Below are positions 15,069 to 22,980 of a stretch of 47,825 nt of DNA, in pieces. The stretch is taken from the NCBI GenBank assembly GCA_019424965.1, contig JAHYYL010000015.1:1-47825 (forward strand), given 5' to 3'. The DNA comes from Collinsella sp. GTDB taxonomy: Bacteria; Actinomycetota; Coriobacteriia; Coriobacteriales; Coriobacteriaceae. Position 1 is the first letter of the stretch; each line of letters begins with the position of its first letter. The position numbers and the translations under genes are program-made. The notes under the pieces are model-generated. The model saw only the letters and a program-made list of their open reading frames with translations, had not been told where the DNA came from and made no database searches.

Positions 15069-16103
15069 CTACCAGATTCCCAGCACGTGCTGCATTCCCA
15101 AACTCATGCACGCAATGCCAATCCAGCAGCAAAAGCCCAATGCGATGGGCTTGCCGCCCTTTTTGACCAGCTCGACGATATCGGTATTAAAGCCAATAGC
15201 CGCCATGGCCATCACGATAAAGAACTTCGAAAGCTCCTTGATGGGCGCCGTAATGGACGCGGGAAGCTGAAACACCGTGGTGATCACGCTCGCCAGCACA
15301 AAGAACAGCACGAACATAGGAAACGCGCGTTTAAGCGAGAACGTGTTTTTGGCGTCGCCGCCGGCCTTGCGCGCCAGATGCATCTGCCAGCATGCGAGAA
15401 CCAACGTAATGGGAATAATGGCCAGCGTCCTGGTAAGCTTGACCACCGTGGCGCTCTCGAGCACATTGGCGCCGGGATGCATGCTGTCCCAAGCGCTCGC
15501 CGCAGCCGTTACCGACGAGGTGTCGTTGATGGCGGTGCCGGCAAACAGGCCAAAGCCCTCGTTGGTCAGCCCGAGCATGCCGCCGAGCGTCGGAAACACG
15601 AGCGCCGCGATAACGTTAAACAGGAAGATGACCGAAATAGCCTGGGCAATCTCGCGATCGTCGGCATCGATGACGGGTGCGGTCGCAGCGATGGCAGAAC
15701 CGCCGCAAATCGACGAACCCACACCCACAAGCGTCGCGATCTTGCCCGGCACGTTCATAACGCGGCAGAGCACAAAGGCGATGACAAGCGAGGTCGAGAT
15801 TGTCGCCACGATAATCGGCAGCGACTGGGCGCCCTTGGACAGAATCTGGGAGAGGTTCATGCCAAAGCCAAGCAGGATAACCGCGTACTGCAAGACTTTT
15901 TTGGACGTATAGGTGACGCCGGCGGCGAGCTGTTCGCGACGATTCTTGGGAAAGACGAGCGCCAGGACCATGCCAAAGAGGATGGCGAATACCGGACCGC
16001 CGACCACCTCAACCTGTTTGCCGAGCAACGTCGCGGGAATGGCGATGATCAGGCAGAACAAAACGCCTTTCCAGCGCTCGCGTACGATATTTGCCAGTTG
16101 CAT
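15069..16103 (-). CDS. YeiH/YadS-family putative sulfate exporter
   Basis: A 344-residue membrane protein with about ten hydrophobic helices, of the UPF0324 (YeiH) family. Landmarks are LGFGMNLSQI, the glycine-rich VGVGSSICGGSAIAATAPV and AINDTSSVTAAA, which form the two pseudo-repeat discontinuous-helix motifs. It is annotated in databases as a putative sulfate exporter. The related family member in taurine degraders exports sulfite/sulfate, but the substrate here is unproven. The ATG has AAGGA eight bases upstream. It is divergent from the GntR gene across a 193-base gap, a usual arrangement for a regulator and its target. Confidence 0.9.
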   Translation of the reverse strand: MQLANIVRERWKGVLFCLIIAIPATLLGKQVEVVGGPVFAILFGMVLALVFPKNRREQLAAGVTYTSKKVLQYAVILLGFGMNLSQILSKGAQSLPIIVATISTSLVIAFVLCRVMNVPGKIATLVGVGSSICGGSAIAATAPVIDADDREIAQAISVIFLFNVIAALVFPTLGGMLGLTNEGFGLFAGTAINDTSSVTAAASAWDSMHPGANVLESATVVKLTRTLAIIPITLVLACWQMHLARKAGGDAKNTFSLKRAFPMFVLFFVLASVITTVFQLPASITAPIKELSKFFIVMAMAAIGFNTDIVELVKKGGKPIALGFCCWIGIACMSLGMQHVLGIW

Positions 16104-16296
16104 ATGGGATTCCTTCTTTCTATTTCACGTTTGCGACGGCTTATGATACGGCAACATTGAGCGCAGCCTTGCGCAAACACAGACTAAGATGCCGCAATAG
16201 TTCTCAGGCAACAGCCGAATTACCCACCGCGGAGAGCTGATTCGCGGCATAATTAACAACTGACATATGAGTTTGATAGAACAGTTGCGAGGCGCT

Positions 16297-16998
16297 ATGG
16301 AAGAATCGATGCACGTCGGCGAGCAGGAAACGAGCCTACAGGACCAGTCCTACCACACCATTCGACGCAAAATCGTCTACCTGGACTACAAGCCGGGCGA
16401 AAAGCTGGGCGTCAAGCAACTTTGCGACGACCTGGATATGGGGCGCACCCCTGTGCGCGAGGCTTTGGTTCGCTTGGCGCAGGAAGGCCTGGTGCGCACC
16501 GTGCCCCAGAGCGGCACCTACGTCTCACCCATCAACCTCACCCTTGCCGAGAGTGCCTGTTACATCCGCGAGCATCTGGAAAAGCAGGTGATCGTGGAGT
16601 GCTGTGCGCGCGCCACGTCGGCTGGCATCGAGCAGCTCGACCGCGCCATCGTGCTGCAGGAAAAGGCCATGGCCGAAGAGGATCGCATCGGTTTCTTTTT
16701 GAGCGACAACCTCATGCATCACATGATTTTTAGCATCGCATGTCGCAGCACCGTGTGGTCGTGGCTCGAAGAGACCAATGCCGACCTGGAGCGCTTCCGC
16801 TGGCTGCGCGCTGCCACGCAGGTTCTCGACAATCAGGACATCGTGAACGAACACAAGCAGATTCGCCGCGCTATCGCCGGTCGCGACCCCATCGAAGCGA
16901 GCTTTTTGGTCAGCAAGCACCTGCACATGATGTTCCGCAACCAAACCGAGGTTCTGGACCAGTTCCCCGAGTACTTCGAGACCAGCAAGCTCCGCTAA
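16297..16998 (+). CDS. GntR-family (FadR/FCD-type) transcriptional regulator
   Basis: A regulator of about 233 residues. The winged helix is in the first 75 residues (SYHTIRRKIVYLDYKPGEKLGVKQLCDDLDMGRTPVREALVRLAQEGLV, typical GntR). The C-terminal domain is the all-helical FCD type with the metal-binding His/Asp pattern (DNLMHHMIF, NEHKQIRRAI, HLHMMF). The start is uncertain. ATG 16267 lies too near a CATAAT -10-like element and lacks an SD, so ATG 16297 with GAGG four bases upstream is preferred. It is divergent from the YeiH-type exporter, which it probably regulates in response to an organic acid. Confidence 0.88.
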   Translation: MEESMHVGEQETSLQDQSYHTIRRKIVYLDYKPGEKLGVKQLCDDLDMGRTPVREALVRLAQEGLVRTVPQSGTYVSPINLTLAESACYIREHLEKQVIVECCARATSAGIEQLDRAIVLQEKAMAEEDRIGFFLSDNLMHHMIFSIACRSTVWSWLEETNADLERFRWLRAATQVLDNQDIVNEHKQIRRAIAGRDPIEASFLVSKHLHMMFRNQTEVLDQFPEYFETSKLR

Positions 16999-17000
16999 CC

Positions 17001-17050
17001 CGCCAAAAAGGGACAGGTTCATTTTGGCAGGTTTTATCTGGTCAAATGCA
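17001..17050 (+). repeat. Short dispersed repeat, copy A
   Basis: GGGACAGGTTCATTTTGGCA followed by GGTTTTATCTGG and an AAATGC end. It starts two bases after the gntR stop and abuts the glmS terminator. Related copies are at 24044, 24877 and, inverted, at 19170. Confidence 0.75.
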
Positions 17051-17051
17051 G

Positions 17052-17087
17052 AAAAGGCCCGGCTCCGTCTTGATGCGGAGCCGGGCC
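17052..17087 (-). terminator. Terminator of glmS
   Basis: Perfect stem GGCCCGGCTCCG / CGGAGCCGGGCC (17056-17087), followed on the minus strand by TTTTCTGC. It lies 25 bases after the glmS stop. Confidence 0.9.
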
Positions 17088-17112
17088 TTAGTCGCTAGAA
17101 CGGCGGAACCAA

Positions 17113-18960
17113 CTACTCTACCGTGACGCTCTTGGCGAGGTTTCGGGGCTGGTCGACGTCGCAGCCGCGCAGGATGGCGACCTCGCGGGCGAGCAGCTGC
17201 AGTGGAACGCTCGCCGTAATGGGGCTGAACACGTCGCGGACTGCCGGCACGCGGATGATGCAGTCGGCGATCTTGTTGATCTCCTCGTCGCCCTCGGTGG
17301 CAACGACGATGACCTTGGCGCCGCGCGCCTTGCACTCCATGAGGTTCGACACGGTCTTGTCGTAGGTGGCACTCTTGGTGGCCACGGCGATGACAGGGAA
17401 GCCCGGGTCGATCAGGGCAATGGGGCCATGCTTCATCTCACCGGCGGCATATGCCTCGGCGTGCAGGTAGCTGACCTCCTTGAGCTTGAGCGCGCCCTCG
17501 TAGGAAATAGCGGCACCCATGCCACGGCCCACGAACAGCGCCGACTGCGCGTCCTTGCACAGCAGGGCAGCCTCATGAACGGACTCGGTTTGGGTATCCA
17601 AAATCCACTGGATCTGCTCGGCCGTATCGGAAAGCTCGCGGAACAGCATGCGCGCCTGCTTGGTGGTCAAGCGGTACTTGACCTGCGCCAGCAGCAGGGC
17701 CAAAAGTGTAAGGCTCACGACCTGGCCGATGAAGCTCTTGGTCGAGGCGACCGCGATCTCCTTGTTGGCCTTGGTGTAGATGACGCCGTCGCTCTCACGC
17801 GCCACGGGGCTGCCCACCACGTTGGTGATGCCGAAGACCTTGGCACCCTTGATGCGCGCGTCGCGAATGGCGGCAAGGGTATCGGCCGTCTCGCCCGACT
17901 GGGACACGGCAACGACAAGCGTCGTCGGCGTAATGATGGGGTTGCGATAACGGAACTCGCTGGCCGCCTCCACCTCGGTGGGGATGCGAGCCCAGCCCTC
18001 AATGAGATTCTTGGCAATGAGGCCAGCGTGATAGCTGGTGCCGCAAGCGATCACGTAGACGCGGTCGATGTCGTTGAGCTCCTCGAGCGAAAGGCCCAGC
18101 TCGTCGATGTCGAGCTCGCCGGCCGGCGTCATACGACCAACCAGCGTGTCGCGCACGACGCGCGGCTGCTCGTGAATCTCCTTGAGCATAAAGTCGGGAT
18201 AACCGCCCTTTTCTGCCATGTCCAGGTCCCAGTCGATGTGGGTGACCTTGGGCTCGATAACGTTGCCGGCCTCGTCGGTGTACTCGACGCCTGCGGGCGT
18301 GAGCTTGGCAAACTGACCGTCCTCGAGCACCACGACATCGCGGGTGGCGTCGATGAGCGCGATGACATCGGAAGCAACATAGGAGCCGGTTTCGCCCACA
18401 CCGACTACGATCGGGGAATCCTTGCGGGCCACGGCGATCACGCCGGGCTCGTCAGCGCACACGGCGGCCAGACCATAGGCACCGACCACGTGGGTGCAAG
18501 CCTCGCGCACGGAGGCCATCAGGTCGTGCGTCTCGGCATAGGCCTCTTCGATCAGATGCGCGAAGACCTCGGTATCGGTCTCGCTCTTAAAGTGGTGGCC
18601 GCGACCCTCCAACTCTTCGCGCAGCTCGGCGAAGTTCTCGATGATGCCGTTGTGGACGATGGCGATACGACCGTCGCAGCTGGTGTGGGGATGGGCGTTA
18701 ACGACGGAGGGCTTGCCGTGGGTGGCCCAACGGGTGTGGCCGATACCGCAGGTAGCGTCACTGTCGATGTTGGAAAGCTCGCTCTCCAGGCCCGCGACCT
18801 TGCCCACGCGGCGGATGACGTCGAGGTGCGCCGCGGCGCCCTCACCCACCTCGAGCGCGACGCCCGAGGAGTCATAGCCGCGATACTCCATACGCTTGAG
18901 GCCCGTGACCAGGATGTTCTTTGCAATATCAGAGCCGGTGTAGCCGACAATTCCGCACAT
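17113..18960 (-). CDS. glmS: Glutamine-fructose-6-phosphate aminotransferase (isomerizing)
   Basis: A 615-residue enzyme that makes glucosamine-6-phosphate from fructose-6-phosphate and glutamine, the entry step to peptidoglycan amino sugars. The N-terminal glutaminase has the catalytic Cys2 (MCGIVGYTG), HTRWATHGKPS and NGIIENF. Two SIS domains follow (ACGTSYHAG...SQSGETADT and VGRGMGAAISYEGALKLKEVSYLHAEAYAAGEMKHGP). The C-terminus NLAKSVTVE is the usual conserved end. No frame problems are seen. The leader of about 70 bases is too short for a glmS ribozyme and shows none. Confidence 0.98.
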   Translation of the reverse strand: MCGIVGYTGSDIAKNILVTGLKRMEYRGYDSSGVALEVGEGAAAHLDVIRRVGKVAGLESELSNIDSDATCGIGHTRWATHGKPSVVNAHPHTSCDGRIAIVHNGIIENFAELREELEGRGHHFKSETDTEVFAHLIEEAYAETHDLMASVREACTHVVGAYGLAAVCADEPGVIAVARKDSPIVVGVGETGSYVASDVIALIDATRDVVVLEDGQFAKLTPAGVEYTDEAGNVIEPKVTHIDWDLDMAEKGGYPDFMLKEIHEQPRVVRDTLVGRMTPAGELDIDELGLSLEELNDIDRVYVIACGTSYHAGLIAKNLIEGWARIPTEVEAASEFRYRNPIITPTTLVVAVSQSGETADTLAAIRDARIKGAKVFGITNVVGSPVARESDGVIYTKANKEIAVASTKSFIGQVVSLTLLALLLAQVKYRLTTKQARMLFRELSDTAEQIQWILDTQTESVHEAALLCKDAQSALFVGRGMGAAISYEGALKLKEVSYLHAEAYAAGEMKHGPIALIDPGFPVIAVATKSATYDKTVSNLMECKARGAKVIVVATEGDEEINKIADCIIRVPAVRDVFSPITASVPLQLLAREVAILRGCDVDQPRNLAKSVTVE

Positions 18961-19034
18961 AGGATAAATCCCTTCGTTCGCGTGACTGCAAGACGTCCAC
19001 GCACAGGGGGCGCTGAGACGTATAACGTTCGAGT

Positions 19035-19094
19035 ATTGTACTCACGCAAACGCAAGCTGATATACCAGAAGTGGTATCTCAACTTAGATACCAC
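19035..19094 (-). promoter_or_regulatory. glmS promoter region with TACCA half-sites
   Basis: Reading leftward, TACAAT (19035-19040) is a good -10 about 75 bases before the glmS ATG. Just upstream of it lie three half-sites. ATACCA-N4-TGGTAT spans 19062-19077. GTGGTATCT (19071-19079) and AGATACCAC (19086-19094) form a perfect 9-bp inverted repeat with a six-base spacer. Such symmetry suggests a dimeric regulator of glmS. Confidence 0.5.
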
Positions 19095-19169
19095 CCGATG
19101 CACACATGCCCAGCCGGTCCAAACCGCCACAATGGGGACAGGAACCTTTGTGGTGGTCGCGCTGGCAAC

Positions 19170-19217
19170 GGCGTTTCCCCAGATAAACCTGCCAAAATAA
19201 ACCTGCCACTTTTTGGT
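19170..19217 (-). repeat. Short dispersed repeat, copy D (inverted)
   Basis: On the minus strand it reads GGCAGGTTTATTTTGGCAGG then TTTATCTGGGGAAACGC. It lies between glmS and the divergent LacI gene. It differs from the other copies by duplicating the GGCAGGTTTAT unit in place of GGGACAGG. Confidence 0.7.
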
Positions 19218-19271
19218 TGGTTTAGGATGCTACAATCTGCCTTGTACTTGAAACGCATCAAAGGGGCCGCT

Positions 19272-20405
19272 ATGGCAAAGGTAAAAATCAGCGACGTCGC
19301 ACGCGAGGCAGGGGTCTCGCTAGGCACGGTATCCAACGCGCTCAACCACCCCGAAAAGCTGCGCCCCGAGACCCTCAAACTCATCAACGAGACCATCAAT
19401 CGCCTTGGCTACCTGCCCAATCAAAGCGCCCGTCAGCTCGCAGGCGGCGCCACCAAGTCCTTTGGCTTGGTCCTCCCCCGTCTCGACCACGGCTTCTCGC
19501 TCCAAATTGCCAGCGGCGCTCATAACGAGGCGCGCAAGCACGGTTACGACCTGCTCATCGCCAACGCCGATAACGACGGCATTCTCGAGGACCATTACCT
19601 GCGCTATTTTATGGGCACGCAGATGTCCGGCGTCATGGTTCAGCCCATGGCGTCCCCCGACTGGCACCCCGCTATGACCAAGATGCCCGTGCCGATCGTC
19701 CATCTGGACGTCCATTGCTCCGAGCCCGGTTACTACGTGGCCGCCGACAACGAGGCACAGGGGCGCATTATCGCCGAGCTCGCCATCGCCCGCGGCGCAC
19801 GCCATATCACCGTTGTGGGCAGAGCGGCATTTATGCAGCTCACCTTGCGCGTCCTTGGCATTCACAAGGCCCTCGCCCTGCATCCCGATATCAAAATTGA
19901 GGTCATTGACGCCGGAGAGTGGAACACAGCAGCCGACGGCTACAGCATCGGCGCTCAGATTGCCAAACGCCCCACCGACGAGCGTCCCGATTTTGTCATC
20001 GGCCTGACCGACGTATTGGCCTCGGGCATCATCGCGGCACTAACCGACAAGGGCATTTCCGTCCCCGACCAGATTCTTGTCGCCGGCTGCGACGGCAACC
20101 CGCTTGCCTGGAGCGGATCGGTCCCCCTCACCACGGTAGCACCACCGGGCTACGAGATCGGCCGCAAGGGCGTGCAGCTGCTCATGGAACAAATCGAGGA
20201 TAAACCTGCCGCCAAGACCAAACGAGTCCGCATCGGCTCCGCCGCGCGCACCGTCACCACGGTCACGGCCACCGAGGACATTAACCGTCAGGAGCTCGTG
20301 CGCCCCTTCTTGCTCGAGCGTGTGAGCACCCAAAAGGCCGAGCAGCACCCGACGGGCCCATCCGCGGCCCCAATAACCGACATCAACCTGGGCGCCTACT
20401 TGTAA
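19272..20405 (+). CDS. LacI-family transcriptional regulator
   Basis: A 377-residue repressor. The LacI HTH is textbook (VKISDVAREAGVSLGTVSNALNHPEKLRPETLKLINETINRLGY) with the hinge QSARQLAGG. The periplasmic-binding-protein-like sensor follows (SFGLVLPRLDHGFSLQIASGAHNEARKHGYDLLIANAD), with VAGCDGNPLAWSG and LTTVAPPGYEIG late in the domain. A tail of about 40 residues past the usual end is proline-rich. The ATG follows AAGGGG at five bases. It is divergent from glmS and has no obvious target operon adjacent, so it may act elsewhere. Confidence 0.93.
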   Translation: MAKVKISDVAREAGVSLGTVSNALNHPEKLRPETLKLINETINRLGYLPNQSARQLAGGATKSFGLVLPRLDHGFSLQIASGAHNEARKHGYDLLIANADNDGILEDHYLRYFMGTQMSGVMVQPMASPDWHPAMTKMPVPIVHLDVHCSEPGYYVAADNEAQGRIIAELAIARGARHITVVGRAAFMQLTLRVLGIHKALALHPDIKIEVIDAGEWNTAADGYSIGAQIAKRPTDERPDFVIGLTDVLASGIIAALTDKGISVPDQILVAGCDGNPLAWSGSVPLTTVAPPGYEIGRKGVQLLMEQIEDKPAAKTKRVRIGSAARTVTTVTATEDINRQELVRPFLLERVSTQKAEQHPTGPSAAPITDINLGAYL

Positions 20406-20407
20406 CA

Positions 20408-20450
20408 AAAAACGCCGCAACGGAAACAGCCCCGCTGCGGCGTTTTTTAC
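20408..20450 (+). terminator. Terminator of the LacI gene
   Basis: AACGCCGCA (20411-20419) pairs with TGCGGCGTT (20436-20444), with ACGG and CCGC continuing the stem, followed by TTTTAC. An A-run precedes it, so it could also work leftward. Confidence 0.85.
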
Positions 20451-20620
20451 TGGCCCCATGTGCCCTCCCCGTTTAGCCGGACCTGCAGCTACGGATATTT
20501 ATGGAATGTAATCCATTTTTCATTAACTTTTTTGTTAGAATAGACTCAATTCCATATTTTTAGATATTTCCTATAAGTATTGATTTTGCTCCAGTTTTTT
20601 CTCGCCAAGAAAGGGGTTTC

Positions 20621-21826
20621 ATGAATCTGATTGATCGCAAACAGCACCTCGACTGGCTCATTTCGTGGAAAGACTCGCACGTCATCAAGGTCGTTTCGGG
20701 CGTGCGAAGGTCCGGCAAATCAATGCTATTTGAAATCTACCGCAGCTACCTGCGCGATCATGGAATCACAGGCGGCCAGGTTATATCCCTCAACTTTGAA
20801 GACCTGGAGTTCGAGTCGCTTACGTCGTATAGAGCACTCTACGACTACATTTCCGCCAGACTCGTCCCCGATAAGATGAACTACGTTTTTCTGGACGAGA
20901 TACAGCACGTCGAGCATTTCGAAAAAGCCGTCGACAGTCTTTTTATCAAGGACAATGTCGACCTCTACATAACCGGTTCCAACGCCTATCTGCTCTCGAG
21001 CGAACTGGCAACTTTGCTCTCCGGTCGCTACGTAGAGCTCAAGATGCTGCCCCTATCCTTTAAGGAGTTTTGCTCGGCAAAAACCAATGACGGAAAGGCT
21101 CCCGAGCAGTTGTTTGACGAGTACATCACCCGGGGCTCTTTTCCCTTTATCGCCGAGACGGGCATTCAAGGACCCCAGGCGCGCGATTATCTTATGAGCC
21201 TCTACGATACCATCGTCATACGCGACGTTATCGAACGCCTGAAGGTCTCGGACGTCCCGACCCTGCGCGATATCACCAAGTTCCTACTCCATAGCATTGG
21301 AAACCGGATCTCGATTAAAAAAATCTCCGACACGCTCTCGTCCAACGGCAACAAAACCGACCAGAAAACCGTAGCCAAGTACCTCAAAGGCTTAACAGAC
21401 AGCCTTGTGCTGTACTTTGCTCCGCGCTATAACGTGCGCGGTCGGCAGCTTCTTTCAACAAACGGCAAATACTACGCCGTTGACCTTGGACTTAGAGGCG
21501 CTCTCGTCAAAACCCAAAGCAGCGATATCGGTCATATCCTCGAGAATGTTGTTTATCTCGAGCTCCTACGCCGTGGATACGACGTCTACGTGGGCGATAT
21601 CGACGGCGGGGAAATCGATTTTGTTGCCCTAAACTCAGACGAGACAGCCTATTTTCAGGTTTCAGCCACAACGCTCGACGAAACTACCCTCAATCGAGAG
21701 TTGGCCCCCTTTAAGAAAGTCCGAGACAACTATCCCAAGACGCTTCTTACGCTCGACACGCTGTTTGCGGACGCGAACTACGAAGGAGTCCGCAAGCGCA
21801 ACGTGATCGACTGGCTCCTGGAGTAG
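20621..21826 (+). CDS. AAA-14 ATPase with DUF4143 domain
   Basis: A 401-residue protein of the archaeal/bacterial ATPase group (AAA_14 + DUF4143). Walker A is GVRRSGKSM near residue 30 and Walker B YVFLDEIQHV near residue 89, then the sensor TGSNAYLLSSELATLLSGRY. The C-terminal DUF4143 region contains GGEIDFVAL...YFQVSAT, which resembles a PD-(D/E)xK nuclease core. These genes are common, scattered and often laterally transferred; their role is not established. The upstream 140 bases are AT-rich (TTTTTTGTTAGAATAGACTC), and codon use includes more AT-ending codons than neighbours, consistent with transfer. GGGG lies before the ATG. Confidence 0.92.
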   Translation: MNLIDRKQHLDWLISWKDSHVIKVVSGVRRSGKSMLFEIYRSYLRDHGITGGQVISLNFEDLEFESLTSYRALYDYISARLVPDKMNYVFLDEIQHVEHFEKAVDSLFIKDNVDLYITGSNAYLLSSELATLLSGRYVELKMLPLSFKEFCSAKTNDGKAPEQLFDEYITRGSFPFIAETGIQGPQARDYLMSLYDTIVIRDVIERLKVSDVPTLRDITKFLLHSIGNRISIKKISDTLSSNGNKTDQKTVAKYLKGLTDSLVLYFAPRYNVRGRQLLSTNGKYYAVDLGLRGALVKTQSSDIGHILENVVYLELLRRGYDVYVGDIDGGEIDFVALNSDETAYFQVSATTLDETTLNRELAPFKKVRDNYPKTLLTLDTLFADANYEGVRKRNVIDWLLE

Positions 21827-21865
21827 ACCGAGACTGGAGTCACAGCTCGGCCCCTGAACAGTCAT

Positions 21866-21905
21866 AACCACCGCAAAGGGGACCGTCCCCCTTGCGGTGG
21901 TTTCT
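21866..21905 (+). terminator. Terminator of the AAA ATPase gene
   Basis: AACCACCGCAAAGGGG pairs with CCCCCTTGCGGTGGTT around ACCGT (21866-21902), followed by TCTC. A strong stem, 40 bases past the stop. Confidence 0.8.
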
Positions 21906-22153
21906 CATTTGAACGCTACAGCGTCGAGTCGTTGCGCGGTTTGGCAAAACCGCCCACTAAACTGGCGGCAAACGACCTCGACAGGCACTTTCAAAATCTT
22001 GGCGACCTTAAGGATCGTGTCAGTCTGGCTGACCAGGCAGGCAGCCATGTGGTGAGTCGGGCCGTCAACGTCCTCGCCCTCGACAACCACAAACTAATAG
22101 TTACCGTCACCGTCCTGCGGGATCGGGCGCGAGGCATGGCGACTCGCGTGCAA
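21905..22153 (-). pseudogene. Amber-interrupted reading frame after the HAD gene
   Basis: After the TAG of the HAD gene the same frame continues leftward as protein-like sequence (RPIPQDGDGNY), meets a second TAG at 22094-22096, then continues VVVEGEDVDGPTHHMAACLV, ILKVAKILKVPVEVV and so on to 21905. Hydrophobic patterning suggests a once-coding small protein or lost tail. Neither piece has a ribosome site. I cannot name a family. The second HAD copy lacks this sequence. Confidence 0.3.
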
Positions 22154-22156
22154 ACG

Positions 22157-22807
22157 CTAGCGCACGGCCTTGACCGCGGCCGGCAGATCGAACAGCGTAT
22201 CGAGAACGGCCTCGCAGCCATCCACCACGTCCTGCGGCAGCGGCACGATATCGGGAACGGCAAAGACGTGGCAGCCGGCCGTGATGCCCGAGACGCAGCC
22301 GTTGCGGGAATCCTCGACCACGGCACACTCCTCGGGCGCAAAGCCCGCGCGCTCGCAGGCGAGCAGGTACATCTCGGGATCGGGCTTGCCGTGTGCGACG
22401 TCCTCGCCGCAGGTCACCGTCTCAAACTTGTCAAAGAGGCCGACCGTCTTAAGGTTGCGCTCGGCGGTAACATGGCGCGACGACGTCGCAAGACCCACGT
22501 GATAGCCCGCGGTCAGCAGCTCGTCTAGGCACTCGGCGGCGCCGGCCTTAAGCTCCAGGTCGGTCTTGACCATCTCGTCGCGAATCTCCTTGTGACGACG
22601 ATAGATCGCCTCAGCGGTTTCGCTGCTGTTGTAATGCTCCTCAAGGATGCCCATGACATCGGGCAGCGTACGACCGATAAACTGATGGATCAGCGCATCA
22701 TCAATCGCGAATCCCAGCTCGGCCGCTCCCGCCTTCCACGCCTTGATACCCAAACGCTCGGTATCGACCAGCGTTCCGTCCATATCAAAAATAACAGCCT
22801 TGATCAT
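22157..22807 (-). CDS. HAD-superfamily phosphatase (beta-phosphoglucomutase-like), copy 1
   Basis: A 216-residue HAD hydrolase, subfamily with an N-terminal helical cap. Motif I is FDMDGTLVDTE (nucleophile and acid Asp), motif II is LATSSR, and motifs III/IV are KPDPE and VVEDSRNG. It most resembles sugar-phosphate phosphatases or beta-phosphoglucomutase. The start at 22807 has GGGGGA five bases upstream. A second copy at 24141 is about 83% identical by eye, with most differences in the cap (residues about 44-80), the substrate-selecting region. Both share a palindromic upstream site. Confidence 0.92.
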   Translation of the reverse strand: MIKAVIFDMDGTLVDTERLGIKAWKAGAAELGFAIDDALIHQFIGRTLPDVMGILEEHYNSSETAEAIYRRHKEIRDEMVKTDLELKAGAAECLDELLTAGYHVGLATSSRHVTAERNLKTVGLFDKFETVTCGEDVAHGKPDPEMYLLACERAGFAPEECAVVEDSRNGCVSGITAGCHVFAVPDIVPLPQDVVDGCEAVLDTLFDLPAAVKAVR

Positions 22808-22862
22808 ATCGGTCCCCCATCGCTTCGCGCTGCTGTACTCCCGCAACTTTACCGCACCTGTA

Positions 22863-22888
22863 AACTTGTATATAACGTATATAGCATA
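22863..22888 (-). promoter_or_regulatory. Conserved AT-rich palindrome upstream of HAD copy 1
   Basis: AACTTGTATATAACGTATAT is shared, with one change, with the site at 24841 upstream of the second HAD gene, and lies at a similar distance from the start (about 57 and 51 bases). TATAT-ACG-ATATA symmetry suggests a regulator site or the core of a duplicated promoter. Confidence 0.5.
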
Positions 22889-22980
22889 TTGCACTTTCGT
22901 TACATAGATAGAAGTCTTATGACAAGTGGCTCGGTAGGATTATAGTTTTCGACCGAGTACTCAACGGCAAGGATCGATTC

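Noticed and set aside
16104..16266. Sigma-54 (-24/-12) promoter for the YeiH-type gene
   Set aside because: No GG-N10-GC pair with acceptable flanks was seen in the gap.
18961..19030. glmS ribozyme or amino-sugar riboswitch
   Set aside because: The leader is only about 70 bases and has no ribozyme-like core.
17428..19200. 590-residue rightward open frame
   Set aside because: Antisense to glmS. High GC at third codon positions removes stops from the opposite strand.
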